Shown here piece after piece: positions 8,292 through 16,700 of a stretch of DNA of 64,000 bases (positions are counted from its first letter, which is position 1; every line of letters begins with the position of its first letter). The position numbers and the translations under genes are program-made. Below the pieces are notes generated by a model that saw only the letters and a list, made by a program, of their open reading frames with translations, had not been told where the DNA came from and ran no database searches. Source of the stretch: Palsa-504 sp963822765 (GTDB lineage: Bacteria; Actinomycetota; Actinomycetes; Streptosporangiales; Streptosporangiaceae); assembly GCA_963822765.1 (NCBI GenBank), contig CAWGJL010000045.1, positions 1 to 64,000 of the forward strand. The letters run 5' to 3'.

Positions 8292-9866
8292 ATGACCGCG
8301 CCGCATACCTACATCACCACCACCATCCCGTACGTGAACGCCCGCCCGCATATCGGTTTCGCGCTCGAGGTCGTGCAGGCCGATGTGCTGGCCCGGTTCC
8401 GGCGCCAGCACGGGGACCGCGTCCGGTTCCAGGCCGGCACCGACGACAACTCGCTGAAGAACGTGCTCGCGGCACAGGCGGCGGGCGAGAGCGTGCGGGA
8501 GTTCGTCGACCGCAACGCGGAGGCGTTCCTCGCGCTCGGCCCGGCCCTGTCGCTCACCGTCGACGACGTCATCCGGACCAGCCGGGACGCGCGGCACCGC
8601 CCGGGCGTCGAGCGGTTCTGGCAGGCGTGCGCCGCAGCCGGGGACCTGTACCGCAAGCGGTACGAAGGGCTCTACTGCACCGGTTGTGAGCAGTTCTACT
8701 TCCCCGCCGAACTGCGGGCCGGACGCTGCCCCGAGCACGACACCGAGCCGCAGCGCGCCGCCGAGGAGAACTGGTTCTTCCGGCTGTCCCGCTACGGCGA
8801 GGCGCTTCGTGCGGCGATCACCAGCGGCGAGCTGCGCATCGAGCCTGCCGGTCGCCGCAACGAGGTGCTCGCGTTCATCGACGGCGGCCTGGAGGACTTC
8901 TCGGTGTCGAGGCCCGCCGAACGGGCGGGCGGCTGGGGCATCCCGGTTCCAGGCGACCCCGGTCAGGTGATCTACGTGTGGTTTGACGCGCTGTGCAATT
9001 ATGTCACCGCGCTCGGCTACGGAACCGGTGAGGACGCGTACCGGCAGTGGTGGGTCAGCGCAGGCCGCCGCGTCCACCTGCTCGGCAAGGGCGTGCTGCG
9101 GTTCCATGCGGTCTACTGGCCGGCCATGCTGCTGTCGTCCGGGCAGCCGCTGCCGACGGACATCGTGGTGCACGATTACCTGACGGCGGGCGGGCGGAAG
9201 ATCAGCAAGTCGTCCGGCTCGGGCGCCGATCCGGTCGCGCTGGCCGCCGAGTACGGTTCCGATGCGGTGCGCTGGTGGCTGCTCCGCGAAGTACCGCGGG
9301 TCGGCGACGCCGACTTCACCATCGAACGGATGATCGCCCGCGCCGACGACGAACTTGCCAACGGCCTCGGCAACCTGGTCAACCGGGTCGTCGCCATGAT
9401 CGGCAAGTACCGCGGCGGCCGGGTCCCCGGACCGCAGCCCGTCGCGGCGGGCGGGGAAGACCTCGCCGCGGCGATCCGGCACGCGGACACAAGGATCGGC
9501 ACGGCATTGGAAGACTTCGACTTCCGGGAGGCCACGGCGGCGATCTGGGTCATCGCGGACGAGGCCAACCGCTTCATCAACCGCGTCCGCCCCTGGGATC
9601 TGGCCAAGGCCGAGCTGGCCAAGGCCGACGCGCGCCAGCAGCTCGATGCCGTGCTGCGCCTGCTGTTCGAGGCGTGCTCGGCGCTCGGCCGGGCGCTGGC
9701 GCCGTTCCTGCCCGACGCGGCGGCGCGCATCACCGGTCAGTGCACGCCCGGCGGCGACGGTCGGCTGCCCGCCGCCGCCCCGGTGTTCCGGCGGCTGGCA
9801 CCGGAGACGGTCAGCGCGGCGAGACGGACGGTCAGTAACGGCGGCGGCCTCGCTCCAGGCCGGTGA
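8292..9866 (+). CDS. metG: Methionyl-tRNA synthetase
   Basis: 524 residues from the ATG at 8292, with AGGAGG at 8281-8286. It charges tRNA-Met in the cytoplasm. The class I signatures are present: the HIGH-like HIGF in YVNARPHIGFALEVVQADV (residues 13-33) and the KMSKS-like KISKS (GGRKISKSSGSGADP, about 302). The Cys/His knuckle region (LYCTGCEQFYF, then GRCPEHD) binds zinc. The anticodon-binding helical domain follows, with WFDALCNYVTALGYGTG before it. There is no C-terminal tRNA-binding domain, so it is the short form. In-frame upstream ATGs exist but HIGF should be near the N-terminus. The leader at 8152-8245 probably regulates it. Confidence 0.93.
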   Translation: MTAPHTYITTTIPYVNARPHIGFALEVVQADVLARFRRQHGDRVRFQAGTDDNSLKNVLAAQAAGESVREFVDRNAEAFLALGPALSLTVDDVIRTSRDARHRPGVERFWQACAAAGDLYRKRYEGLYCTGCEQFYFPAELRAGRCPEHDTEPQRAAEENWFFRLSRYGEALRAAITSGELRIEPAGRRNEVLAFIDGGLEDFSVSRPAERAGGWGIPVPGDPGQVIYVWFDALCNYVTALGYGTGEDAYRQWWVSAGRRVHLLGKGVLRFHAVYWPAMLLSSGQPLPTDIVVHDYLTAGGRKISKSSGSGADPVALAAEYGSDAVRWWLLREVPRVGDADFTIERMIARADDELANGLGNLVNRVVAMIGKYRGGRVPGPQPVAAGGEDLAAAIRHADTRIGTALEDFDFREATAAIWVIADEANRFINRVRPWDLAKAELAKADARQQLDAVLRLLFEACSALGRALAPFLPDAAARITGQCTPGGDGRLPAAAPVFRRLAPETVSAARRTVSNGGGLAPGR

Positions 9867-10029
9867 GCCGGAACAGGAGCAGCAGCACGAAGGCGCCGAC
9901 TACCGACCCGATGAGGCCGACGGCGTGGAAGCTGTGCACGCTCACCGTGTGGTACTTCCACAGGTTCTCCAGGAACCCGCCGACAAAGGAACCCACGATG
10001 CCGAGCAGGATGCCGATAAACCGGAGAGT
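9832..10029 (-). pseudogene. Remnant of GlsB/YeaQ/YmgE-family (transglycosylase-associated) membrane protein
   Basis: On the minus strand, the frame ending at 9832 encodes RFIGILLGIVGSFVGGFLEN, a short loop, then HAVGLIGSVVGAFVLLLLFR and GLERGRRRY. This is the second half of a GlsB/YeaQ protein: two Gly-rich helices. An in-frame TGA at 10030-10032 and the lack of a start codon show that the first helix (about 25 residues) is gone. Its 5' side is joined directly to the 3' end of the winged-helix gene, as if a deletion removed the stop of one gene and the start of the other. It also overlaps the metG 3' end by 35 bases. Confidence 0.65.
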
Positions 10030-11192
10030 TCACGTTCCAGCGGGGTCCGGAACCGGGGCGTGATCTTCACCTCAGGTCCGATCCACTCCCTGAGCCGTTC
10101 TGCCTCGGCGGTTATCGCGGCGGTGGCTTCGGACCCGGGATCCTCGAGCAGCCGGACCGCGATCTCCCCGTCCTTGCGCTGCGCCCAGCCGCCCACGATC
10201 CGGCCGTCCCACCAGGCCGTCGGGCCGATGTTGCCGGACCGGTCGAACAGGGCCGCGGTGTGCTCGCCCACGTACCAGGCCCGCTCGCGCCAGCCCATGG
10301 CCGTGGGGTCCAGCGCGGGCAGCAGCGCCGCCCAGGGCTTGCCGGCAGCGGTGGCGTCCTCATCGCCGGCCAGCAGGATGCCGGGCGCGCCGCCGAGGTC
10401 TACCTCGGTGAGATCCAGCGAGCTCACCGCCTGCCGGACCTGCCCCGCGGTCCAGCCGGTCCACCACTGCAGGTCAGACAGCGGAGCCGGGCCGAACGCG
10501 GCCAGCCACCGCCGGGCTAGTTCGGTTCGGGCGGCGGCGGCCGGCAGGTCCGTTCGCTGCGGGGCAGCGGACCAGGTGAACTGAGTGGAGGTCCACCCGC
10601 CGCGCGGGCGGCCGCGCACGATCAGTCCCTCGGCGGACAGCAACGTCAGCAGCCGCGTGGTCAGGTTGACCGCCCCGCCGTAGGGGTTGTCCGCCGCGGC
10701 GATGATCTGCGTGCGCAGCCGCGGTTCGTCTCTGGCCAGTTCAGCGCCCGTTGCCGAGCCGCGCGCGGCCAGCACCCGGACCGTGCCCTCGCTCACCTCC
10801 TTGAGCCAGGCCGCGGCGTCCGGGGCGATACCCGCGGCCGCGAGGGCCTGGGTCAGCTGGCGGCGCAGCCGCTCGGCGATCTGGTCGGTGCAGGCCGACT
10901 GGACGACCGGCATGAGACCAGCGGGCACCACGAACACCGTGCGGCGCATACCGAGCATCCGCACCAGCGAGCGCTCTTCGTACAGCGCGTGCTCGATTGC
11001 CGCTTTATCGACAGAACCGGTGCGGGCCCGGGCGGACAGGTACACCGACGCGGGATCGGTGCCGTGCAGCGCGATGATGCCGTCGACCGCCGCGGCGACG
11101 GTACCCGCCCGCTCCCCCGGCGCCAGGTGATGCCGGACAGCCAGCCGGGCGCGCCGCTCGGCCACGCTGACCGTCTTGATCCCGCCTGCCAT
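9942..11192 (-). CDS. Winged helix DNA-binding domain protein (HTH_42 / AlkZ-like family)
   Basis: ATG at 11192 is preceded by TAGGGT seven bases upstream (leaderless). The product runs VSVAERRARLAVRHHLAPGE, then LHGTDPASVYLSARARTG, winged-helix repeats and DLQWWTGW, to PRFRTPLERELSG near 10030, where homologues normally end. It belongs to the HTH_42 family (YcaQ/AlkZ-like), some members of which are DNA glycosylases for crosslinks; the catalytic motif was not confirmed. As sequenced the frame runs 29 residues past the expected end into a glsB remnant read out of frame, to 9942. The core of about 388 residues looks intact. Confidence 0.8.
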   Translation of the reverse strand: MAGGIKTVSVAERRARLAVRHHLAPGERAGTVAAAVDGIIALHGTDPASVYLSARARTGSVDKAAIEHALYEERSLVRMLGMRRTVFVVPAGLMPVVQSACTDQIAERLRRQLTQALAAAGIAPDAAAWLKEVSEGTVRVLAARGSATGAELARDEPRLRTQIIAAADNPYGGAVNLTTRLLTLLSAEGLIVRGRPRGGWTSTQFTWSAAPQRTDLPAAAARTELARRWLAAFGPAPLSDLQWWTGWTAGQVRQAVSSLDLTEVDLGGAPGILLAGDEDATAAGKPWAALLPALDPTAMGWRERAWYVGEHTAALFDRSGNIGPTAWWDGRIVGGWAQRKDGEIAVRLLEDPGSEATAAITAEAERLREWIGPEVKITPRFRTPLERELSGLSASCSASWVPLSAGSWRTCGSTTR

Positions 11193-11199
11193 AACGCCG

Positions 11200-11217
11200 A
11201 CCCTACCGAGGTAACGT
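11200..11217. promoter_or_regulatory. Divergent leaderless promoter pair
   Basis: On the minus strand TAGGGT (11200-11205) lies seven bases before the ATG at 11192. On the plus strand TAACGT (11212-11217) lies seven bases before the GTG at 11225. The two -10 boxes are only six bases apart, so the two polymerases would compete for overlapping DNA. Confidence 0.5.
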
Positions 11218-11224
11218 CGGCCAC

Positions 11225-12517
11225 GTGAGTACCTACCGCCAGGCCGGCACCGTGCTGACCGACCACCTGTTCGCCGTCCCGCTGAATCACGGCCGGCCGG
11301 ACGGGGAGCAAATCGAGGTGTTCGCCCGGGAGGTCGTCGCCGCCGGCCGCGCCGACGCCGATCTGCCGTGGCTGCTGTTCCTGCAGGGCGGACCCGGATT
11401 CGGAGCCCAGCGGCCGCAAGGGCGGGACTCCTGGCTGGACCGGGCGCTGACCGAGTACCGCGTGCTGCTGCTCGACCAGCGCGGCACCGGCCGGTCCACC
11501 CCCGCCACCAGGAAGACGCTCGCCCGGCTGGGTTCGGCCCGGGCGCAGGCCGACTACCTGACGCACTTCCGCGCCGACAGCATCGTGCTGGACGCCGAGC
11601 TGATCAGGCGCGAGCTGACCGGCGGTGCACCGTGGAGCGTGCTCGGGCAGAGCTTCGGCGGGTTCTGCACCGTCACCTACCTGTCCTTCGCCCCGCACGG
11701 CCTGCGCGAGGCGTTCATCACCGGCGGCCTGCCCGGCCTGTCCGTCACCGCCGACGACGTCTACCGGCGTACCTACCGCACGGTGGCCGCCAAGAACGCC
11801 GCGCACTACGAGCGCTATCCGGCCGACGAGGAATCGGCCGCGCTGGTCGCCCAGCACCTGGCGGGCCACGACGTCCGGCTGCCGAACGGCGCGCCGCTGT
11901 CGGTGGAGGCGTTCCAGTCGCTGGGCCACATGCTCGGCATGAGCACCGGCAGCAACGAACTGCACTACCTGCTGGAGGACCCGTTCGCCGGCGACGAGCT
12001 GTCCGACGCGTTCCTGTACGCCGTGCAGGCCAAGCTCAGCTACGCCGGGGGCCCGCTCTACGCGCTGCTGCAGGAGGCGTGCTACGCCCAGGGGTCCGCG
12101 ACCCGGTGGGCCGCGCAGCGGATCAGGGCGGAGTTCACAGAGTTCGATCCCGCCCCGGTCCTGGACGGCGATCCGGGGTTCGCCCGGCTGCAGTTCACCG
12201 GCGAGATGATCTACCCGTGGATGATCGACGCCGACCCGGTGCTGCGGCCGCTGCGCGAGGCCGCCGAACTGCTAGCCGAGCGCGACGACTGGCCGCCGCT
12301 GTACGACCCGTCGCGGCTGGCGGCCAACGAGGTACCCGTGTCCGCGGCCGTCTACTACAACGACATGTACGTGGACCGCGACTTCTCGATGCGGACGGCC
12401 GGCTCGATCCGCGGCCTGCGTGCGTGGGTGACCAGCGAATACGAGCATGACGGACTCCGGGTGAGCGCCGGGGCGGTCCTGGACCGGCTGATCGGCATGG
12501 CCCGCGGCCAGATCTGA
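11225..12517 (+). CDS. Proline iminopeptidase-family alpha/beta hydrolase
   Basis: 430 residues from GTG 11225. It removes N-terminal proline, or is a related aminopeptidase of family S33. Features in order: oxyanion-hole LFLQGGPGFGAQRP (about 58), LLLDQRGTGRSTPA (about 82, diagnostic for S33), nucleophile elbow GQSFGG (Ser at about 142), an inserted helical cap at about 180-330, and the His near EYEHDGLR (about 408). No signal peptide, so cytoplasmic. Divergent from the winged-helix gene and followed by an exported protein. Confidence 0.85.
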   Translation: MSTYRQAGTVLTDHLFAVPLNHGRPDGEQIEVFAREVVAAGRADADLPWLLFLQGGPGFGAQRPQGRDSWLDRALTEYRVLLLDQRGTGRSTPATRKTLARLGSARAQADYLTHFRADSIVLDAELIRRELTGGAPWSVLGQSFGGFCTVTYLSFAPHGLREAFITGGLPGLSVTADDVYRRTYRTVAAKNAAHYERYPADEESAALVAQHLAGHDVRLPNGAPLSVEAFQSLGHMLGMSTGSNELHYLLEDPFAGDELSDAFLYAVQAKLSYAGGPLYALLQEACYAQGSATRWAAQRIRAEFTEFDPAPVLDGDPGFARLQFTGEMIYPWMIDADPVLRPLREAAELLAERDDWPPLYDPSRLAANEVPVSAAVYYNDMYVDRDFSMRTAGSIRGLRAWVTSEYEHDGLRVSAGAVLDRLIGMARGQI

Positions 12518-12579
12518 CCGTTTTGTATCGGCACCGCCGGCGCTCGCCCGGAGCGCACCGGACGTTCTAGGGTGAAGTG

Positions 12580-13305
12580 GTGCACGGTCGGCGCGGCTGG
12601 CTCATCCGGCATCGGGTCACCGTCGCGGTGGCGATCGTCGCGGCGGCCACCGGGGCGGGCGGCACCGCCCTGGCCCTCCCGGCCGCGTCCTCGCCGCACG
12701 TGGTGTCCCTGCCCGTGGCCGGGCGAACCCAGGCCACGCTGAACGTCATGTCGGGGACGCCCGTGCTCGACATCAGCGTGGCGCGACTATCTGGCACTCT
12801 GGTGCGCGTGTCCACGCCCTCGGGGGCTCCGGTCCGGCCGGTACTGTCCGGCTCCCGGCCGATCCTGCTGTCACTGGCAGGTGACGGCGGCGGACCGGGT
12901 CAGCAGGACGCCGTGACGGTGGTACTCAACGCCGCGGTCGTGTGGAGTCTCGACCTCGCGGGCGGTACCCAGCGGACCGACGTGGACCTGCGCGGCGGCA
13001 AGGTGGCCGTGGTCGCCGTGACGGCCGGCAGCGACATCCTGGACGTGACCTTGCCCCGGCCCGCCGGGACCCTCCCGTTCCTGTTCGCGGGCGGCGCCAG
13101 CCAGTTCCGGCTCAGCCTGCCCGGCGGCGTGCCGGCTCGGGTGATCGCGGGCGGCGGCGCCGGCTACCTGACGGTCGACGGCCAGCACCTGACCGGGGTC
13201 GCGGGCGGGACCGTGCTGGCCACGCCCGGCTGGGCCACCGCCAGGTCCCGGTTCGACGTCGACGCGACGGCGGGCGTGGCCCGGCTGACCGTCATCCGGT
13301 GGTGA
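12580..13305 (+). CDS. Exported hypothetical protein, beta-rich
   Basis: About 241 residues. GTG at 12580 is chosen because TAGGGT (12568-12573) is six bases upstream; GTG at 12577 is the alternative. The N-terminus is a signal peptide or anchor: HGRRGWLIRHRVTVAVAIVA followed by AAATGAGGTALALPAAS with a likely AxA site. The rest is Gly/Val-rich strands with motifs such as VDLRGGKVAVVAVTAGSDIL, suggesting a beta-helix or adhesin-like fold. No cysteines. Family not recognised. Confidence 0.6.
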   Translation: MHGRRGWLIRHRVTVAVAIVAAATGAGGTALALPAASSPHVVSLPVAGRTQATLNVMSGTPVLDISVARLSGTLVRVSTPSGAPVRPVLSGSRPILLSLAGDGGGPGQQDAVTVVLNAAVVWSLDLAGGTQRTDVDLRGGKVAVVAVTAGSDILDVTLPRPAGTLPFLFAGGASQFRLSLPGGVPARVIAGGGAGYLTVDGQHLTGVAGGTVLATPGWATARSRFDVDATAGVARLTVIRW

Positions 13306-13379
13306 CCCTGGACGGCAGAGAGCGAACCACGATATCCTATATTGTAGATGGGGAATACCTCTAATAGGAGGATCGCGGC

Positions 13380-13898
13380 ATGACCACGACCACCGGTGAT
13401 CACCTCAACCAGGTCGACCTGAGCGCCGTGGGCGCCCTGGTCGAGAAGATCAAGGAACGCCCCTCGGCCGGCCAGACCAGGTGGTCCGCCGAGGTCCGCT
13501 GGACCGGCGCCTTCCGCAGCGAGGCCACGGTCCGCAATTTCGCGCCGATCGCCTCCGACGAGCCCGCGGGGATGGGCGGGACGGACAGCGCCCCGAACCC
13601 TGTCGAGCAGCTTCTCGGCGCGCTCGGCAACTGCCTCGCGGTCGGGTACGCGGCCAACGCCTCGGTGGCGGGCATCACGATCCGCGACCTGCGCATCGAC
13701 CTGGAGGGTGACCTCGACCTGCACGCGTTCCTCGGGCTGGCCGACGGGCACCCAGGATTCTCCGCCATCCGGGTGGCCGTCCACCTGGACACCGACTCCG
13801 ATGAGGCCGCGGTGGCCGAACTGCACGCCAAGGTCGCTGCCACCTCGCCGGTCGGGCAGACCCTGAGCCAGGCGATTCCCGTCCAGATCAGCGCCTAG
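13380..13898 (+). CDS. OsmC/Ohr-family protein
   Basis: 172 residues from the ATG at 13380, with GGAGG at 13367-13371. The OsmC fold is seen in RWSAEVRWTGAFRSEATVRN, PNPVEQLLGALGNCLAVGYA (catalytic Cys region) and TSPVGQTLSQAIPVQI. OsmC/Ohr proteins reduce organic hydroperoxides with a pair of cysteines; only the first Cys (GNC) is present here, so peroxidase activity by the classical mechanism is doubtful. An AT-rich patch (TATCCTATATTGTAGA, 13333-13348) just upstream is the likely promoter or operator. Confidence 0.85.
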   Translation: MTTTTGDHLNQVDLSAVGALVEKIKERPSAGQTRWSAEVRWTGAFRSEATVRNFAPIASDEPAGMGGTDSAPNPVEQLLGALGNCLAVGYAANASVAGITIRDLRIDLEGDLDLHAFLGLADGHPGFSAIRVAVHLDTDSDEAAVAELHAKVAATSPVGQTLSQAIPVQISA

Positions 13899-13901
13899 CG
13901 A

Positions 13902-14345
13902 TCAGGACAAGGGCCGCAGCTCCGACGGGGTCTGGCCGGCCTGGGCCAGGGCGGCGGCCATCATGTCCGCGGCCTGGCCGGCCGCGGCGAGCGCCTCGAC
14001 CGCGTCGATTACCCAGAACTCGGGATCCGGACCCGGGTGCCCATCCTCGCGCTGCGCCACCATGATCCGGGCCAGCTGCTCGCACAAACGCGGCAGGTCC
14101 TGGCTCATCCGCCGCAGGCTGGCGATCACGTCGCGAACGTCATCCAGGCCCGCGAAGTAGGCCCCGTCCGCGGTCAGGTCGTTCAGCTCGCGCACGGCCT
14201 CGGCCGCCTGGCTGGCCATGTCGCGCGCCATCGTCGTGCTCGCCAGCTCTCCCGACAGCTCGCTACCGGATCTCGACCGGTTCCTGGCCAGCCCCGCGGA
14301 CTCGGCCTCATCGGCGGAACCATAGGGACGAACCCGCTTGGGCAT
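13902..14345 (-). CDS. Conserved hypothetical protein, helical
   Basis: 147 residues from ATG 14345 with GGAGAGAG as ribosome binding site. The Ser/Arg-rich N-terminus (about 1-45) is followed by long amphipathic helices (DVRDVIASLRRMSQDLPRLC, then VEALAAAGQAADMMAAALAQ). No catalytic motif or membrane segment. Family not recognised. It is convergent with osmC (3 bases apart) and divergent from the amino-acid permease. Confidence 0.5.
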   Translation of the reverse strand: MPKRVRPYGSADEAESAGLARNRSRSGSELSGELASTTMARDMASQAAEAVRELNDLTADGAYFAGLDDVRDVIASLRRMSQDLPRLCEQLARIMVAQREDGHPGPDPEFWVIDAVEALAAAGQAADMMAAALAQAGQTPSELRPLS

Positions 14346-14463
14346 CTCTCTCCAGGGCTTCTCGGGGCTGCGGCTGGCCGCGCGTACCGGTCAGGTTACC
14401 CGCGAACAACGTTAGGAAAGATCGCTCAGATTCCCGTATTCAAAACCTGTACAGCAATATGGT

Positions 14464-14479
14464 ATTACGATACAGTAAT
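14464..14479. promoter_or_regulatory. Inverted repeat upstream of the permease/TetR operon
   Basis: ATTAC (14464-14468) and GTAAT (14475-14479) form an inverted repeat around GATACA. It lies about 45 bases before the permease start in an unusually AT-rich patch that also contains the -10-like TACGAT. A TetR-family repressor is encoded at the end of the operon, so this is a reasonable operator candidate. Confidence 0.4.
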
Positions 14480-14523
14480 GTCAGAGCCCGGCACCCCGCG
14501 CCGGGCAGAAGGCGGTGCCCATC

Positions 14524-16017
14524 ATGACCACACTCACCATCGCGGAGCCGGCCGCTCCGGCTTCGGCTCCGCGCGACAAGGGCCTGCGGGCCGGCACGCT
14601 CGGGCTGCTGTCCAGCGTGGTGATCGCGGTTTCGTCGACCGCGCCGGCCTACAGCATGGCCGCTACCCTGGGCCTCATCGTGGCCGTCGTCGGCGTGCAC
14701 AGCCCGGGCACGCTCATCGTCTCGTTCCTGCCGATGCTGTGCATCGCCTACGCGTTCCGCGAGCTGAACAAGGCCGACCCGGACTGCGGCACCACCTTCA
14801 CCTGGACGGCGCGTGCCTTCGGGCCCCGGACGGGATGGATGGGCGGCTGGGGGATCATCGCGGCCGACATCATCGTGATGGCTAGCCTGTCTCAGATCGC
14901 CGGGCGGTACTTCCTCGAACTGGTGGGCGCGGGTGCCGCGGGGACCTTCTGGGTCACCGCGGTGGGCGTCGCGTTCATCGCCCTGCTCACCTGGGTTTGC
15001 TACCGGGGCATCGAGGTCTCGGCCCGCCTGCAGCAGGTCCTGCTGGTCATCGAGGTCGGCGCGCTGACCGTCTTCGCGGTGGTCGCGCTGGTTAAGGCGG
15101 CCACCGGGCATGCGCTGCCCGGCGCCGCGCACCCGTCGGCCGGCTGGCTGAACCCGTGGACCGGATCATTCGGCGGCCTGTCCAACTCCTTCCTGCTGGC
15201 CGTGTTCATCTACTGGGGCTGGGACTGCGCGCTCAGCGTCAACGAGGAGACCAAGGACTCCGCCCGCACCCCCGGCCGCGCCGCGGTCATGGCCACCGTG
15301 ATGCTGGTCGCCATTTTCGCCGTGATCAGCGTCGCCTCGCTAGCCTACGCCGGGCCGGCGTTCCTGGCCGCGCACAGCACCGATGTGCTCGGCGCGATGG
15401 CCTCCTCGGTGCTGGGCAGCACGCCGGGCAAGCTGCTGGTGCTGTGCGTCCTGACCTCTACCGCCGCCTCGGCGCAGACCACGATCATGCCTACCGCGCG
15501 CGCCGCGCTGGCTATGTCCGCGCATCGCGCGCTGCCCGGCTGGTTCGCCCGGATGCACCCCCGCTACCGCACTCCCACCGTGGCCACGCTGGTCATGGGC
15601 GCGATCTCGGCGCTGTTCTACGTGCTGCTTACCGCCGTCTCCAAGAATGTGCTGGCCGACTCGGCGGCCTCGGTCGGACTGCTGATTGCCTTCTACTACG
15701 GGCTCACCGGGTTCGCCTGCGTGTGGTTCTTCCGCCGCGACCTGCTGCGCAGCCCTCGCGCGCTGCTGGTCAAGGGCGTTCTGCCGCTGGTCGGCGGGCT
15801 GACTCTGCTCGGTGCGTTCGCCCTGTCGATCAAGTCGTACTGGCCGGCCGCCAGCAGCTACTCCAGCTTCCACGGGATCGGCGGTATCTTCCTGATTGGC
15901 GCCGGCTCACTGATCGTCGGGTTGGCCCTCATGGTCGTCACCGCCAGGTTCCTCCCCCGGTACTTCAAGGACGGGATCACGGCGCCGGTGCAGGGCGAAA
16001 GGAGCACGTCCTCATGA
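14524..16017 (+). CDS. APC-superfamily amino acid permease
   Basis: 497 residues with about 12-13 hydrophobic helices. The N-terminal APC signature is visible: LLSSVVIAVSSTAPAYSMAA (helix 1 with the broken-helix motif), then DCGTTFTWTARAFGPRTGWM. ATG 14524 has AAGG spaced 11 bases upstream; GTG at 14515 is possible. It imports amino acids or polyamines by proton symport; the substrate cannot be told. The last bases overlap the TetR start (ATGA), forming a two-gene operon under a likely common operator at 14464-14479. Confidence 0.88.
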   Translation: MTTLTIAEPAAPASAPRDKGLRAGTLGLLSSVVIAVSSTAPAYSMAATLGLIVAVVGVHSPGTLIVSFLPMLCIAYAFRELNKADPDCGTTFTWTARAFGPRTGWMGGWGIIAADIIVMASLSQIAGRYFLELVGAGAAGTFWVTAVGVAFIALLTWVCYRGIEVSARLQQVLLVIEVGALTVFAVVALVKAATGHALPGAAHPSAGWLNPWTGSFGGLSNSFLLAVFIYWGWDCALSVNEETKDSARTPGRAAVMATVMLVAIFAVISVASLAYAGPAFLAAHSTDVLGAMASSVLGSTPGKLLVLCVLTSTAASAQTTIMPTARAALAMSAHRALPGWFARMHPRYRTPTVATLVMGAISALFYVLLTAVSKNVLADSAASVGLLIAFYYGLTGFACVWFFRRDLLRSPRALLVKGVLPLVGGLTLLGAFALSIKSYWPAASSYSSFHGIGGIFLIGAGSLIVGLALMVVTARFLPRYFKDGITAPVQGERSTSS

Positions 16018-16688
16018 CCTCGGCTGCGGGCCTGGAGTCTGCAGGAGCAATCCCCCGAGCCCCCGGACGTCAGTCCGGGGGCCGCGGGCCTGGCCGCCGG
16101 GCCGGCCGCCGTAAGGTCGCCGTCCTGGAGGCCGCGTGCCGGGTGATCGCCGAACGCGGCGCGGACGCTACGCGGTTCGCCGACGTGGCGGCCGAGAGCG
16201 GTGTACCGGTGAGCACCTTGCAGTACTATTTCGGCTCTCGCGAGGACCTGCTGGTGGCGGCGTTCCGGCATGCGTCCAGCGCGGAGATCGCCGCCCTGGA
16301 GGCGGACGTGGCCGCGATCAGCGACCCGTGGGGGCAACTGGAGCGGATCATCACCCGGTCGCTCACCGGGTATCTGCCCGACGCACCCGAGGGCGGGCGG
16401 CTGTGGATCGAGTCCTGGCACTTCGGCATCCGGGATGCGGAGATGCGGGCCGACGCACTGCGCGATAACACCGCGTGGCGCCAGCTGGTGGCCGAGGTGG
16501 TGCGGCGCGGCATCGGGCTGGGCACCTTCGGCGCCAGGTACGACCCGGAAAAGATCGCGGTGCTCACCATCGCCGCCGTGGACGGGATGGGCATCCCGTT
16601 GTCGCTGGCCGACCCGCAGATCACCCCGGCCAGCGCCGCGCAGGACGTCATGACCGCGCTGCGCGACATGCTCAGCCCGGACCGCTGA
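16014..16688 (+). CDS. TetR/AcrR-family transcriptional regulator
   Basis: 224 residues. After an Arg/Gly-rich leader of about 35 residues comes the HTH: RKVAVLEAACRVIAERGADA, DVAAESGVPVSTLQYYFGSR. The C-terminal ligand domain contains the WIESWHFGIRDAEMR region seen in regulators of transporter genes. Its ATG overlaps the permease TGA, so it most likely represses that operon in response to the transported compound. Confidence 0.85.
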   Translation: MTSAAGLESAGAIPRAPGRQSGGRGPGRRAGRRKVAVLEAACRVIAERGADATRFADVAAESGVPVSTLQYYFGSREDLLVAAFRHASSAEIAALEADVAAISDPWGQLERIITRSLTGYLPDAPEGGRLWIESWHFGIRDAEMRADALRDNTAWRQLVAEVVRRGIGLGTFGARYDPEKIAVLTIAAVDGMGIPLSLADPQITPASAAQDVMTALRDMLSPDR

Positions 16689-16700
16689 CCACCACGAGCG

